This document shows positions 17,709 to 26,026 of a DNA stretch of 64,000 nt, piece after piece (position 1 is the stretch's first letter; each line of letters starts with the position of its first letter). The DNA lies in assembly GCF_014193515.1 (NCBI RefSeq), contig NZ_BLXX01000004.1, positions 186,001 through 250,000 of the forward strand, given 5' to 3'. Origin of the DNA: Geomonas silvestris. Lineage in GTDB: Bacteria > Desulfobacterota > Desulfuromonadia > Geobacterales > Geobacteraceae. Position numbers and translations under genes: made by a program. Under the pieces are notes generated by a model. The model was not told the DNA's origin. It did no database searches and was given only the letters and a program-made list of their open reading frames with translations.

Positions 17709-18110
17709 TCACCACTCGTTGTAGGGCTTGCCGTCGGTGCCGACCAGGGTAGAGCCGCTGTGCACGTCGTAGACGTTACCCTTGACCTCCTGCCCTTCGA
17801 CCTGGGGGGGGGGGAGCACCTGCCAGGTTTCGGCGGTGCGGGTAAAGGGATCCTTGGGAACATCGCGCAGGTACTTCTTATCGGCCATCTCCTGCAGGGA
17901 GTCCGGGTACTTCCCCTGGTCCGCATAGAACTGGTCGATGGTGGAGCGGAACATGTAGAGGTCTTCCTTCAAGACCGCCTCGCGCGCCTTGATGAGGCCC
18001 CACTGGTAGTTGGGTGCCGCGATGGCCGCCAGGATTCCGACGATGGAGACCACGATCATCAGCTCGATCAGGGTGAAGCCCCGCTGGGTTTTCAGTAACT
18101 TCTTCAGCAT
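17709..18110 (-). CDS. oxpG: Type II secretion pseudopilin (GspG/OxpG-like)
   Basis: This 133-residue prepilin carries the class III signal MLKKLLKTQRG^FTLIELMIVVSIVG: a short basic leader, Gly-Phe cleavage site, and Glu at +5. The C-terminal part has the GspG pattern of proline-flanked segments (DPFTRTAETW, YDVHSG). In G. sulfurreducens OxpG is the GspG-like pseudopilin of an atypical type II system needed to reduce insoluble electron acceptors; assigning this gene as its counterpart rests on similarity and recalled context. The start is ATG 18110 after AAGGACTGGTGAC, one nt after the preceding stop. Confidence 0.75.
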   Translation of the reverse strand: MLKKLLKTQRGFTLIELMIVVSIVGILAAIAAPNYQWGLIKAREAVLKEDLYMFRSTIDQFYADQGKYPDSLQEMADKKYLRDVPKDPFTRTAETWQVLPPPQVEGQEVKGNVYDVHSGSTLVGTDGKPYNEW

Positions 18111-18111
18111 G

Positions 18112-18606
18112 TCACCAGTCCTTGTATTTGGTCCCGTCCAGGGCGGTTCCGTCACTGAGGGAATAGACGTCGAAGACGTCCTGCCCCCCCCAGGAGCTGC
18201 TGTCCGGCTCGTCCTCGTAGGAGCGCATCCCCCAGGCCGGTTCCCCCTCCTTCACCGGGTGGAAGGGGTCCGACGGGATCCTGCGGAGGAACTTCTTCTT
18301 GTACCCCACCAGGCCGCCGAAATCGTAGCCGTCGACGAGCACCTGCAGCGTCTCCGGGTAGCCGGCCGGCTTGTTGAGCGAGGGGATGATCTTCTTCTCC
18401 TCCACCGCCTTGTCGTAGTACTTCTTGTACTCGTCGAGGGCGGTCCGGATCTCGCGCAGGTTCTGCTTGAGCTCCAACTCCTTGAGCCGGATCGAGGTCA
18501 TGCGGGCCGAGGGGATGATCATCGAGGTGAGGATCCCCAGGATGACCATGGTGACCACCAGCTCGATGAGGCTTAAGCCCCGGTTGTTGTCTAGATGCTT
18601 GAACAT
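18112..18606 (-). CDS. Second GspG-like pseudopilin
   Basis: This 164-residue prepilin-type protein has the cleavage motif NNRG^LSLIELVVTMVILGILTS, with Glu at +5. After the hydrophobic helix it has a charged helix (SIRLKELELKQNLREIRTALDEYKKYY) and a GspG-like C-terminus ending in DVYSLSDGTALDGTKYKDW, close to the end of its neighbour. Two GspG-like genes in tandem suggest duplication and divergence into major and minor pseudopilins. It lies 20 nt after the secretin gene. Confidence 0.8.
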   Translation of the reverse strand: MFKHLDNNRGLSLIELVVTMVILGILTSMIIPSARMTSIRLKELELKQNLREIRTALDEYKKYYDKAVEEKKIIPSLNKPAGYPETLQVLVDGYDFGGLVGYKKKFLRRIPSDPFHPVKEGEPAWGMRSYEDEPDSSSWGGQDVFDVYSLSDGTALDGTKYKDW

Positions 18607-18626
18607 GGCCGCGCGCCCAGCCGGGG

Positions 18627-21617
18627 CTATTTTACCTCCACTACGGCAACCGAGCTGTTCACGATGAACGGCTGCCCTGCCTTGTTGGAGAAGTTGGTGT
18701 TGCCGACGCTGAGCGTGGCGCTCCCTTTTTCCAGCGCCTTGAAGGTGACGGTCGCCAGGGTGCCGCTGCCGGTGGCTCCCTGGGTGCCGGCCGCGCGGCT
18801 TAAGGAGACCCAGAGCTGTCCCTTTTTCTTGTCGTTGAAGGTCTGGAAGACCGTACCGACCCCGTTTTGCTTGAGAAGGGCACCTTCAGCCTGGGTGGCT
18901 ACTTCGAGGTTCGCCGGGTAGTTGACCACGAACACCGACGAGTAGAGATCGGCAGCACCGGTCTCGTTGATCTGCACGGTGAACTGATCCTGCACCTTGA
19001 CCGACGCGGGCGCATCCAGCTTGAGCGCGACGGGGACGCCGCTGGCCGCCTGCCGGCGCGCCGGGGGGGCCGGAGCGGCGGGGGCCGGCGCCGGGGGGGC
19101 GGCAACCGCGGGCGCGCCGCCCGGAACCGGAGCCGGAGCGGGGGGAACTGCCTGAGCGGTCTGGGCCGGAGCCGGAGCGACCGCGGTCGGAGCCGGAACC
19201 GGTACAACCGGTGCCGGAACGACGGGAACCGGAGCAACTGGTGCGGGCGCCGGAATCGCTGCGGCCGGAGCCGGGGGCACTGCCGACGGAGACGGAGTAG
19301 CCGCAGCCGGGGTTCCCTGAGCGCCCTGGACCGGAGCTGCAGCTGTCGTCGAGGGTGCCGGAGGGACCGGGACATTAGGCGCAGGCGGTGCGGGGATGAT
19401 CCTGCCCACTCCGGGTGCCGCTCCCGGCGTCGGCACAGCGGGAGCCGGAGCAACCGGGACAATCGGAGTCACCGGGGCGACCGGGGCGGCCGAAACACCG
19501 GCAGCAGCCTCCGGAACAGCAGCGGCGTCAGGAACCGGTTCCGCAGCGGCACTCGGGGTCGCTGCGGGTACGGCCTGGCCGGCCGGAGCAGCGGGAGCAG
19601 CGGCAGGTGCGGGGGGGGCCGGAGCGGGTCTGAAAATGCCAGCGCTGCCGCGGCGGGTCACCGGGGAGGTACCCGAGGCACTCCCGAGCCCGACGGCTGC
19701 AGGGCCGGGAACGCCGGGCTCAGCCGGCGCAGAGGCAAGCTCCGGCTCCTGGTTGAACGAGGAGTACGGCTTGCTGGGCGACGGTTCGTCCTCACGCCCG
19801 GACCAGAAGGCGGCGACATCGTTCTCAGGCACCGTCACGCTGCGCACGATGCGCGGGGTGATGGCAAGCAGGAGCTCCTTTTTGTCCTTGGAGTCGTTGG
19901 TGTTGGTGAACAGCGAACCCAGGACGGGGATGTCGCCCAAAAGGAAGACCTTGTTCTTCGAGTCGGTCGACGACTTCTGCATCAGTCCGCCGATGATGCT
20001 GGTCTCGCCGTCCTTCAACGACAGGACGGTGTCGAGGTTGCGGGTACCGATGGTGACCACCGTGGTCGCCTGGTCGGTGCCGATGGTATCTTTCTGCAGA
20101 ATGGAGCTCACCTCGAGCCCAAGCTTGATGGAGACCTCGTTGTTAAGCTGGATGGTCGGCTCGGCGTTTACCTTCACGCCGACGTCGACGTACTGCACGT
20201 TCACGCTCACCCCGCCCCCCGTGGGAGAGGAGGTGGTGGTGATCGGGACCCTGGTGCCGACGTTGAACTTCGCCTTCTCCCGGTTTTTCACCCGGATCTT
20301 CGGGTTGGAGAGGGTCTCGCCGTTGGAGAGGGTCTTGCCGAAGTTGAAGGTGGCAGTCGGCACCGTCAGGTAGCCGTTGTAACCGCGGTAGCCCCAGAAA
20401 CTCAACAGGTTGCTGATGGTAACGGGTTGGGTGGAGGTGGAAGTCGTGGTCGAGGTACTGGTCGTGGTGGTCGACGACAGCGAGTCGGTCAGAAACGGCG
20501 ACGAGCCGGCGGCGACGCTACCGCTTAACGGACCGGTGACCCCCATCGAGGTCGCGTACTTGGAGAGCGCCAGGCCGAAGGTCTCGGCATTGGATTTCGA
20601 AAGCTCGAACACCTCGACGTCGAGGAGCACCTCGGCATCGGGCACGTCGTTCGCCTCCAGGATCTTGCGGGCGACCTCGATCACCTCCGGGGTGTCGCGC
20701 AGGACCAGCGCGTTCAGCTCCTCGTTCACGTAGATCTTCTTCACCTGCAGCATGGTGCGGATCAGGTTCACCGCTTTCTTCGCGTCCAGTTTGTTCAGGT
20801 AGAAGGTCTGCACGAAGAGCTCCTCGTACTGCTTGAGCTTGTCGGGCGACTTCGGGAACAGGATGATGGTGCTTTCGTTCAGCACCTTCTTCCCGAGCTT
20901 CTGCATCCCGGTGATGATCTCCATGGCCTGCTGGAAGGAGGCGTTCTCAAGGTACAGCGAGAGGTTCACGTCCTTCACCGCATCGTCGAAGACGAAGTTG
21001 ATACCGGAGAGCTGGGTCAGGATGTTGAAGATCTCCTTGAGCTTGGCGTCCTTGAACTTGAGGGTGATCGGCTTGTTGGACTTGAGGTTCAGCTCGTAGC
21101 CGTCCAGCTTGTTCTTTTTGACCGCAACCAGACGCTCCAGGGCCTCCTTGATCTCCCGGTTGCCGGGATCGAACTCCAGGGCGTGCCGGTAGGCCAGCAC
21201 CGCCTCGCGGGTCTTGCGGTCCTTCTCCAGCCCCTGCCCTTCCTGGTAGTAGGTCTGGGCGTTACGCAGCTTGACGAGCAGGTCCGCCTGCTGCTTGGCG
21301 AGCTGGTTGGTCGGATCGATGGCGTAGGCGCTCTGGTATTCCCTGAGGGCCTCGTCGTAGTTCTTCTGGGCGTAGAAGGCTTCGGCCTTCCTGAAGTGAA
21401 AGCGCGCCGCCGTCTCGCTCGCCTTAAGGAAGGCCACCCGGTACTCAGCCACATCGGGATTTGCCGTGGCAACTTCCGCATACTTCACCAAGGCAGCGTC
21501 GATGTTGCCATCGCTCTCCAGTTTCTGTGCCTTGCTGAAGGCGGTGCGCCCGGCCGTACAACCGGAGAGAAGCAGCGTCGCCAGAATCAGGGTGCAGATC
21601 GGTTTTATGCCATGCAT
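18627..21617 (-). CDS. Secretin lipoprotein with TPR repeats and a C-terminal cohesin-like domain
   Basis: This 996-residue outer-membrane pore protein has a lipoprotein signal ending LLLSGC (Cys20), TPR-like helices (about 25-165), an N0/STN domain (about 180-255), an N1-type domain (about 265-330), and the secretin domain (about 330-592; VPITTTSSPTGGG, SIIGGLMQKSS, IPVLGSLF, ELLLAITPRIV). A Ser/Thr-rich insert lies at 380-400. A roughly 240-residue Pro/Ala linker follows. Residues about 859-996 form a cohesin-like domain (VVNYPANLEVATQAEG, GSGTLATVTFKAL, VGNTNFSNKAG). Ordinary GspD proteins are about 650 residues and lack the last part. It is the outer-membrane channel of the locus; the cohesin may hold dockerin-bearing cargo (inference). 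Confidence 0.88.
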   Translation of the reverse strand: MHGIKPICTLILATLLLSGCTAGRTAFSKAQKLESDGNIDAALVKYAEVATANPDVAEYRVAFLKASETAARFHFRKAEAFYAQKNYDEALREYQSAYAIDPTNQLAKQQADLLVKLRNAQTYYQEGQGLEKDRKTREAVLAYRHALEFDPGNREIKEALERLVAVKKNKLDGYELNLKSNKPITLKFKDAKLKEIFNILTQLSGINFVFDDAVKDVNLSLYLENASFQQAMEIITGMQKLGKKVLNESTIILFPKSPDKLKQYEELFVQTFYLNKLDAKKAVNLIRTMLQVKKIYVNEELNALVLRDTPEVIEVARKILEANDVPDAEVLLDVEVFELSKSNAETFGLALSKYATSMGVTGPLSGSVAAGSSPFLTDSLSSTTTTSTSTTTSTSTQPVTISNLLSFWGYRGYNGYLTVPTATFNFGKTLSNGETLSNPKIRVKNREKAKFNVGTRVPITTTSSPTGGGVSVNVQYVDVGVKVNAEPTIQLNNEVSIKLGLEVSSILQKDTIGTDQATTVVTIGTRNLDTVLSLKDGETSIIGGLMQKSSTDSKNKVFLLGDIPVLGSLFTNTNDSKDKKELLLAITPRIVRSVTVPENDVAAFWSGREDEPSPSKPYSSFNQEPELASAPAEPGVPGPAAVGLGSASGTSPVTRRGSAGIFRPAPAPPAPAAAPAAPAGQAVPAATPSAAAEPVPDAAAVPEAAAGVSAAPVAPVTPIVPVAPAPAVPTPGAAPGVGRIIPAPPAPNVPVPPAPSTTAAAPVQGAQGTPAAATPSPSAVPPAPAAAIPAPAPVAPVPVVPAPVVPVPAPTAVAPAPAQTAQAVPPAPAPVPGGAPAVAAPPAPAPAAPAPPARRQAASGVPVALKLDAPASVKVQDQFTVQINETGAADLYSSVFVVNYPANLEVATQAEGALLKQNGVGTVFQTFNDKKKGQLWVSLSRAAGTQGATGSGTLATVTFKALEKGSATLSVGNTNFSNKAGQPFIVNSSVAVVEVK

Positions 21618-21628
21618 GCTGTTGCTCC

Positions 21629-22303
21629 TTAAGGGTTGCGTGTACTGGGGCCGCGGCGCACGAGCGACCTGTTTTCTACAAGCGGAATGACGAGTTCCTT
21701 CCCCCCAGCCAGCGATTTGATGGTGATGGCGTCTTCAGTGAGCCCGGAAACCTGGTATTTGCCCGCGAGGGTGCTCCCCCGCTTGGCAAGGAAGATCTCG
21801 CGGTCCTTGGAGAGAAACACCGTCCGTTCATCCCCCTTCTTGAGAAAGCCCAGGAAGGTGAATTTCGCCATCTCCCGGGCGATCAGGTCCTCCTCGCTGG
21901 GAGGCGGAGGAGGCGGAGGCGCCGCGGGCGGGGCCGACAAGGGCGGCGGGACGGCTGCCGGCCTGGGCGGCAAGGGCAGCGGGACCGGCACCGGCTTGAA
22001 GGGAGGGAGTTTCACCTCTTCCTTGAAGATCGGGCTGAACAGGTTGCGCCGGTAACCGGCATAGTGGCCGCGTTCCTGGTTCAAAAGTGCCAGGTGCACC
22101 TGGCTTTGGCTCGCTGCAGGCGCCGGGGCGCCGGGGGCGGGGCGTGGCGGCGCCACGGTCGGTTTGCGCGGCCCAGCCGGCACCCCGGAGCGGTAGGTGA
22201 GCGCGGCGACCCGCTCTTGCTTCGGGCTGCGCAGGAAACCGTAGCCGATCGCCGCCGCCAGCATGGCGAGCAGGAGGCAGAGTATCAGTTTCTGGCGGTT
22301 CAT
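21629..22303 (-). CDS. PilP/GspC-like inner-membrane connector
   Basis: This 224-residue protein has one N-terminal membrane helix (about 7-24), a proline-rich periplasmic spacer (about 40-135, with runs of P) and a C-terminal beta domain of about 75 residues (KFTFLGFLKKGDERTVFLSKDREIFLAKRGSTLAGKYQVSGLTEDAI). That domain has the homology-region/PilP fold pattern used to contact the secretin N0 domain. It lies between the PilO-like gene (4-nt overlap) and the secretin gene (11 nt). No close named family is recognised; the role comes from architecture and order. Confidence 0.65.
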   Translation of the reverse strand: MNRQKLILCLLLAMLAAAIGYGFLRSPKQERVAALTYRSGVPAGPRKPTVAPPRPAPGAPAPAASQSQVHLALLNQERGHYAGYRRNLFSPIFKEEVKLPPFKPVPVPLPLPPRPAAVPPPLSAPPAAPPPPPPPSEEDLIAREMAKFTFLGFLKKGDERTVFLSKDREIFLAKRGSTLAGKYQVSGLTEDAITIKSLAGGKELVIPLVENRSLVRRGPSTRNP

Positions 22304-22851
22304 GCCCCCTCCGTCTTGAGGTACACGGTGAGCTGCACCTTGAGATCGACCAGCTCCTCGGTCTTGCTGGCGTTACCCAGGGTGAGCGAATTGAGCGCCA
22401 CGAGCTTCGGGTAGCGGGCCAGGTCTGCGATGAACCCCTTCACGCCGCCGTACTTGCCGGTCAGGTTGAACTCGATGGTGTAGGCCACCAGGGGCTGATC
22501 CTTGACGGCGCCGGGCTTGTAGCCGATCCCCTTTATGCTGAGCGAGTTGGCCTTGGCCATGCCGAAGAGGTCGCTCAGGAAGGCAGCGAAGTCCTGCTTC
22601 GCGATCAGGCGCTCTCTGAAGGCGGCGAGGTCGCGTTCGTTGTCCCTGAAGCGTGCCCCCTCGCCGCGGTCCGCCCCCTTCAGGGCCGCCTGCTGCCGGG
22701 CAGTCCAGTCGAGGGTCGCCTTGGCGAGCTGCGGCTTCTGCCACTGCGCCACGTAGACCGCGATGACCAGGTTCGCGAGCAGCAGGAAGAAGATCAGTCC
22801 GAAGACCCGGCGCCTTTGCGCGTAGATGTCCTTGATCACGTCGACGTTCAT
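22300..22851 (-). CDS. PilO/GspM-like inner-membrane protein
   Basis: This 183-residue bitopic protein has a membrane helix at about 17-37, a coiled-coil stretch (about 45-100) and a ferredoxin-like C-terminal domain (about 105-183, YTIEFNLTGKYGGVKGFIADLARYPKLVALNSLTL), the pattern of PilO and GspM. It overlaps both neighbours by 4 nt (ATGA), so translation is coupled with the PilN-like and PilP-like genes. It would help form the inner-membrane platform. Confidence 0.7.
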   Translation of the reverse strand: MNVDVIKDIYAQRRRVFGLIFFLLLANLVIAVYVAQWQKPQLAKATLDWTARQQAALKGADRGEGARFRDNERDLAAFRERLIAKQDFAAFLSDLFGMAKANSLSIKGIGYKPGAVKDQPLVAYTIEFNLTGKYGGVKGFIADLARYPKLVALNSLTLGNASKTEELVDLKVQLTVYLKTEGA

Positions 22852-23375
22852 AGCGGGGCAACCTTGCAGCTGATTTCGAAGGTGATCGCCTCCTGGGTCA
22901 AGCCGACTTTGGCATCATGCTGGTTCAACAGGAAGACTTCGGTGAAGCCGCGCGAGCGCTCCAGGTTCTCCATGAAGCTGCGCAGCGCGGCGAAGCTCTT
23001 GACCACCCCGCCGATCCTGAGGGCCCGGTTCCGCTCCGGCGCGATCTCGGTCAGGCTCACCCCGGCGGGCACCACCTCCTCGAGGCGGTTCAAAAGCGCA
23101 AGCCAGTCGACGGTCTTCATCTCGATGAGCTGGTTGGCGAACTCGACCTGGCGCGCCTGGGCCTTGAGCTGCGCCTCGCTCAGCTTGGGGGAGCTCGGGC
23201 CGCCGGTCTTGAGGCTCGGTGCGCTCAACCGGCCGAGTTCCGCCTGGTTCTGGGCCAGGCCGGCTACCTGGTAGCCCGCCAGTACCAGCATGAGGACCAA
23301 GGCGGCGATGAGCGCCCCGTCGAGCTGACGCTGGTTGATGTAGCGCCTGGTGGCGAGGTTGGTGGTCAGTTTCAT
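22848..23375 (-). CDS. PilN/GspL-C-like inner-membrane protein
   Basis: This 175-residue protein starts with the short cytoplasmic segment typical of PilN (MKLTTNLATRRYINQRQLDG), then a membrane helix (about 22-40), a helical stretch, and a periplasmic ferredoxin-like domain (LLNRLEEVVPAGVSLTEIAPERN...). In PilN the N-terminal segment docks onto the actin-like PilM, which is encoded immediately upstream here with a 4-nt overlap. Confidence 0.72.
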   Translation of the reverse strand: MKLTTNLATRRYINQRQLDGALIAALVLMLVLAGYQVAGLAQNQAELGRLSAPSLKTGGPSSPKLSEAQLKAQARQVEFANQLIEMKTVDWLALLNRLEEVVPAGVSLTEIAPERNRALRIGGVVKSFAALRSFMENLERSRGFTEVFLLNQHDAKVGLTQEAITFEISCKVAPL

Positions 23376-24289
23376 GCCAGGCTCCTAAAGGCAGCCCCGA
23401 GCGCGCCGGCCAGGGAATGCAGCGTGCCGCGTTCCATGGTGAGGCCGCTTCCCAGGGTGACCATGCGCTCCAGGTCGAGCAGCACCGGCTCCAGGCCGCA
23501 TGCCTCGGCGACCAGGGCGCGGAACGACTCGGCCTCGCCGGCGGGGGCCATGCAGAACACCTCGGTCACCGCCTGCCCGGGCGAGCGGTCGTTGTAGACC
23601 AAAAACGAGCTGTTCACCTCGCGGTACAGGTTCTGGGCGTCCCCCACGGTCTCCTTGGAGCGGTAGAAGGAGAGCACACCGCCGTAGAAGATGAGCACGG
23701 TCATGGCACCGCCGTAGAAGGTGACGAAGGCGCCGTTGTCGGCCATGCCGAGCCTGGGCTCGAAGAGCCGGTACAGGTTGAAGGAGGCGAAGTCGAGGTA
23801 CTTGGGCTCCAGCCCCGCCCCCAGGAGGAGCTCCTCGTACTGGGTCACCACCGGCCGGGAGATCAAGGATACCAGAAGCGATACCGCTCCGTTCTCCTTC
23901 TCGCCCAAAAGCTGGTAGTCGAGGTGCACCTGGCTCACGTCGAAGGGGAGGCTCTTCTTGAGTTTCCAGCGGATGATGTCGAGCCCCTCATCGCGGTTTT
24001 TGAAGCGGGCCTCGAGGTCGAGGAGCACCACGCGGCCGGTCGCGTCGGGGAGCGACACCGAGACCGTCTTCTCCTTGGTCAAAAGGCGCAGGTGCGCCTC
24101 GCGTACCTGGGACATGAAGGCCGCTGCGTTTTGGACGTTGGGCTCGCGGCGGGAGAGCTGGACGGTGCCCGGCGCAAAGGGGGCGACAAGCCCCGCCTCG
24201 AGCCTGGGCGCCTTTCCCCCGGCAAGCTGCGCGAACTTGATGCCGTCCGCCGCTATCTCCAGTCCCAGTGCATGTTTGGCAAAAAGCAT
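23372..24289 (-). CDS. PilM/GspL-like actin-fold protein
   Basis: This 305-residue cytoplasmic protein has the PilM-type beginning FAKHALGLEIAADGIKFAQLAGGK and the SVSLPDATGRVVLLDLEARFKNRDEGLDIIRWKLKKSLPFD segment; the family folds like FtsA/actin. It would bind the PilN-like N-terminus and connect to the GspE ATPase encoded just upstream. Some nucleotide-binding loops typical of PilM are not obvious, so ATP binding is uncertain. The family is inferred from pattern and operon position. Confidence 0.72.
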   Translation of the reverse strand: MLFAKHALGLEIAADGIKFAQLAGGKAPRLEAGLVAPFAPGTVQLSRREPNVQNAAAFMSQVREAHLRLLTKEKTVSVSLPDATGRVVLLDLEARFKNRDEGLDIIRWKLKKSLPFDVSQVHLDYQLLGEKENGAVSLLVSLISRPVVTQYEELLLGAGLEPKYLDFASFNLYRLFEPRLGMADNGAFVTFYGGAMTVLIFYGGVLSFYRSKETVGDAQNLYREVNSSFLVYNDRSPGQAVTEVFCMAPAGEAESFRALVAEACGLEPVLLDLERMVTLGSGLTMERGTLHSLAGALGAAFRSLA

Positions 24290-24297
24290 AGAGGCAC

Positions 24298-26019
24298 CTA
24301 CTCCACGAAGGTGACGCGGTTTATTTCCTTCAAGGTCGTCTCGCCGGCCAGCACCTTGGCCACCGCCGACTCCCTCAGGAACGAGGTCCCCGCCTGGCGC
24401 GCCGCCTTCTTCAGGGCGGCGATGGGGGCCTTGTTGATGATGAGCTCACGGATCTCGTCGTTTAGGTCGAGAAGTTCCACGATCGCCGAGCGCCCCCGGT
24501 AGCCGGTGCCGTTGCACTCCTCGCACCCCACCGCCTCGTAGAGTGTCACCCCCCGGGTCCGCTCGGGCTCGATGGCCGACTCGCGCAGCTGCTCGTCGGA
24601 GTGTACCACGACTCTTTTACAGTGCGGGCAGACCTTCCTGACCAGTCGCTGGGCCATGACGCAGTTAAGGCAGGCCACGAAGTTGTAGGGGTCGATCCCC
24701 ATGTGGGTGAAGCGGCCGATCACGTCGAAGACGTTGTTGGCGTGCACCGTGGTGAAGACCAGGTGACCGGTGAGGGCCGACTGCACCGCGATCTGGGCGG
24801 TCTCCGAGTCGCGGATCTCGCCGACCATGATCTTGTCCGGGTCGTGACGCAGGATGGAGCGCAGACCGCGGGCGAAGGTGAGCCCCTTCTTCTCGTTCAC
24901 CGGGATCTGGGTGATGCCGTTCAAGACGTACTCGACCGGGTCCTCGATGGTGATGATCTTCTCCTCGCCGGTGTGGATCTCGGTGAGCGCGCCGTAGAGC
25001 GTGGTGGTCTTGCCGGAACCGGTCGGGCCGGTGACCAGCACCATGCCGTAGGGCTCGCGGATCATCTTCCTTAAGCGCTTGACCTCGTGCCCCTCCATCC
25101 CCAGGGTCTCGAGGGTGAGCCCCCTAAGATCGCTCGCGATGGACTCCTTGTCGAGGATACGGATGACCGCATCCTCGCCGAAGGCGCTCGGCATGATGGA
25201 GACACGGAAGTCGATGGACTTCGCACCGATGCGCACCTTGAAGCGGCCGTCCTGCGGGATGCGGCGCTCCGAGATGTCGAGCTCGCTCATGACCTTGAGG
25301 CGCGAGATGAGCGGCCCCTGGAAGTGGGCGTCGATCGGGTCGGTCGCCTTGTAGAGCACGCCGTCGATGCGGTACTTGATGATCACCCCTTCCTGGGTGG
25401 TCTCGATGTGGATATCGCTGGTTCTTCTGGTGAGCGCGTCCAGGATGGTGGAGTTCACCAGCTTGATGATGGGGCTCGTGTCGGCGGAGACGTTCTCCAC
25501 CGAGAGGACCTCCTCCCCCTTCTCGGTCTCGGTGACCAGCTGCAGCATGAAGTCCTCGGAGACCTCCTTGAGGACCCGGCTGGCCCCCTCGCCGCGCTTT
25601 AGGTGGTAGGCGATCTCGCTTTCCGCCGCCACCTTGAAGACAAGGGGGCGCTCCAGGATGAGCGACATCTCGTCCAGCCTCAAGACCGCGGTGGGATCCG
25701 AGATGGCCGCGACCAGGAGGTCGCCTTTCAGCTCCAGCGGGATGAACTGGTAGCGGTACATGGTGTCCGGCGGGATGGCCGCGAAGATCGCCTCGTCGGG
25801 GCGGAACCCCTTCAGGTCCACGAACTCGAGGCCGAACTGCTCGGCGAGCGCCCGGGCCAGCGCCACGTCGCTTATGAGACCGTCCCCCAGGCAGATGGCG
25901 CCAAAGCGCTCCCGGTTGGTCTGCTGCTTGTCCAGGGCGTAGGCCATCTGGTCGGCCGTGATCGCGCCCATCTCGAAAAGGATGTCGCCCAGTTTTTTCC
26001 TGCGGAACGGTTTGAGCAT
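24298..26019 (-). CDS. gspE: Type II secretion/pilus assembly ATPase GspE
   Basis: This 573-residue hexameric ATPase has an N-terminal MshEN/GspE-N domain (about 1-150, KLGDILFEMGAITADQM), the N2 domain (SDIHIETTQEGVIIKYRIDGVL), Walker [14 protein letters not shown], Asp box ITIEDPVEYVL, Walker B KIMVGEIRDSETA and the His box TTVHANN. A CPHC...CEEC zinc tetracysteine lies near residues 495-535, as in GspE/PilB assembly ATPases. It powers pseudopilus assembly and lies 7 nt after gspF. Confidence 0.93.
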   Translation of the reverse strand: MLKPFRRKKLGDILFEMGAITADQMAYALDKQQTNRERFGAICLGDGLISDVALARALAEQFGLEFVDLKGFRPDEAIFAAIPPDTMYRYQFIPLELKGDLLVAAISDPTAVLRLDEMSLILERPLVFKVAAESEIAYHLKRGEGASRVLKEVSEDFMLQLVTETEKGEEVLSVENVSADTSPIIKLVNSTILDALTRRTSDIHIETTQEGVIIKYRIDGVLYKATDPIDAHFQGPLISRLKVMSELDISERRIPQDGRFKVRIGAKSIDFRVSIMPSAFGEDAVIRILDKESIASDLRGLTLETLGMEGHEVKRLRKMIREPYGMVLVTGPTGSGKTTTLYGALTEIHTGEEKIITIEDPVEYVLNGITQIPVNEKKGLTFARGLRSILRHDPDKIMVGEIRDSETAQIAVQSALTGHLVFTTVHANNVFDVIGRFTHMGIDPYNFVACLNCVMAQRLVRKVCPHCKRVVVHSDEQLRESAIEPERTRGVTLYEAVGCEECNGTGYRGRSAIVELLDLNDEIRELIINKAPIAALKKAARQAGTSFLRESAVAKVLAGETTLKEINRVTFVE

Positions 26020-26026
26020 GTCGACC

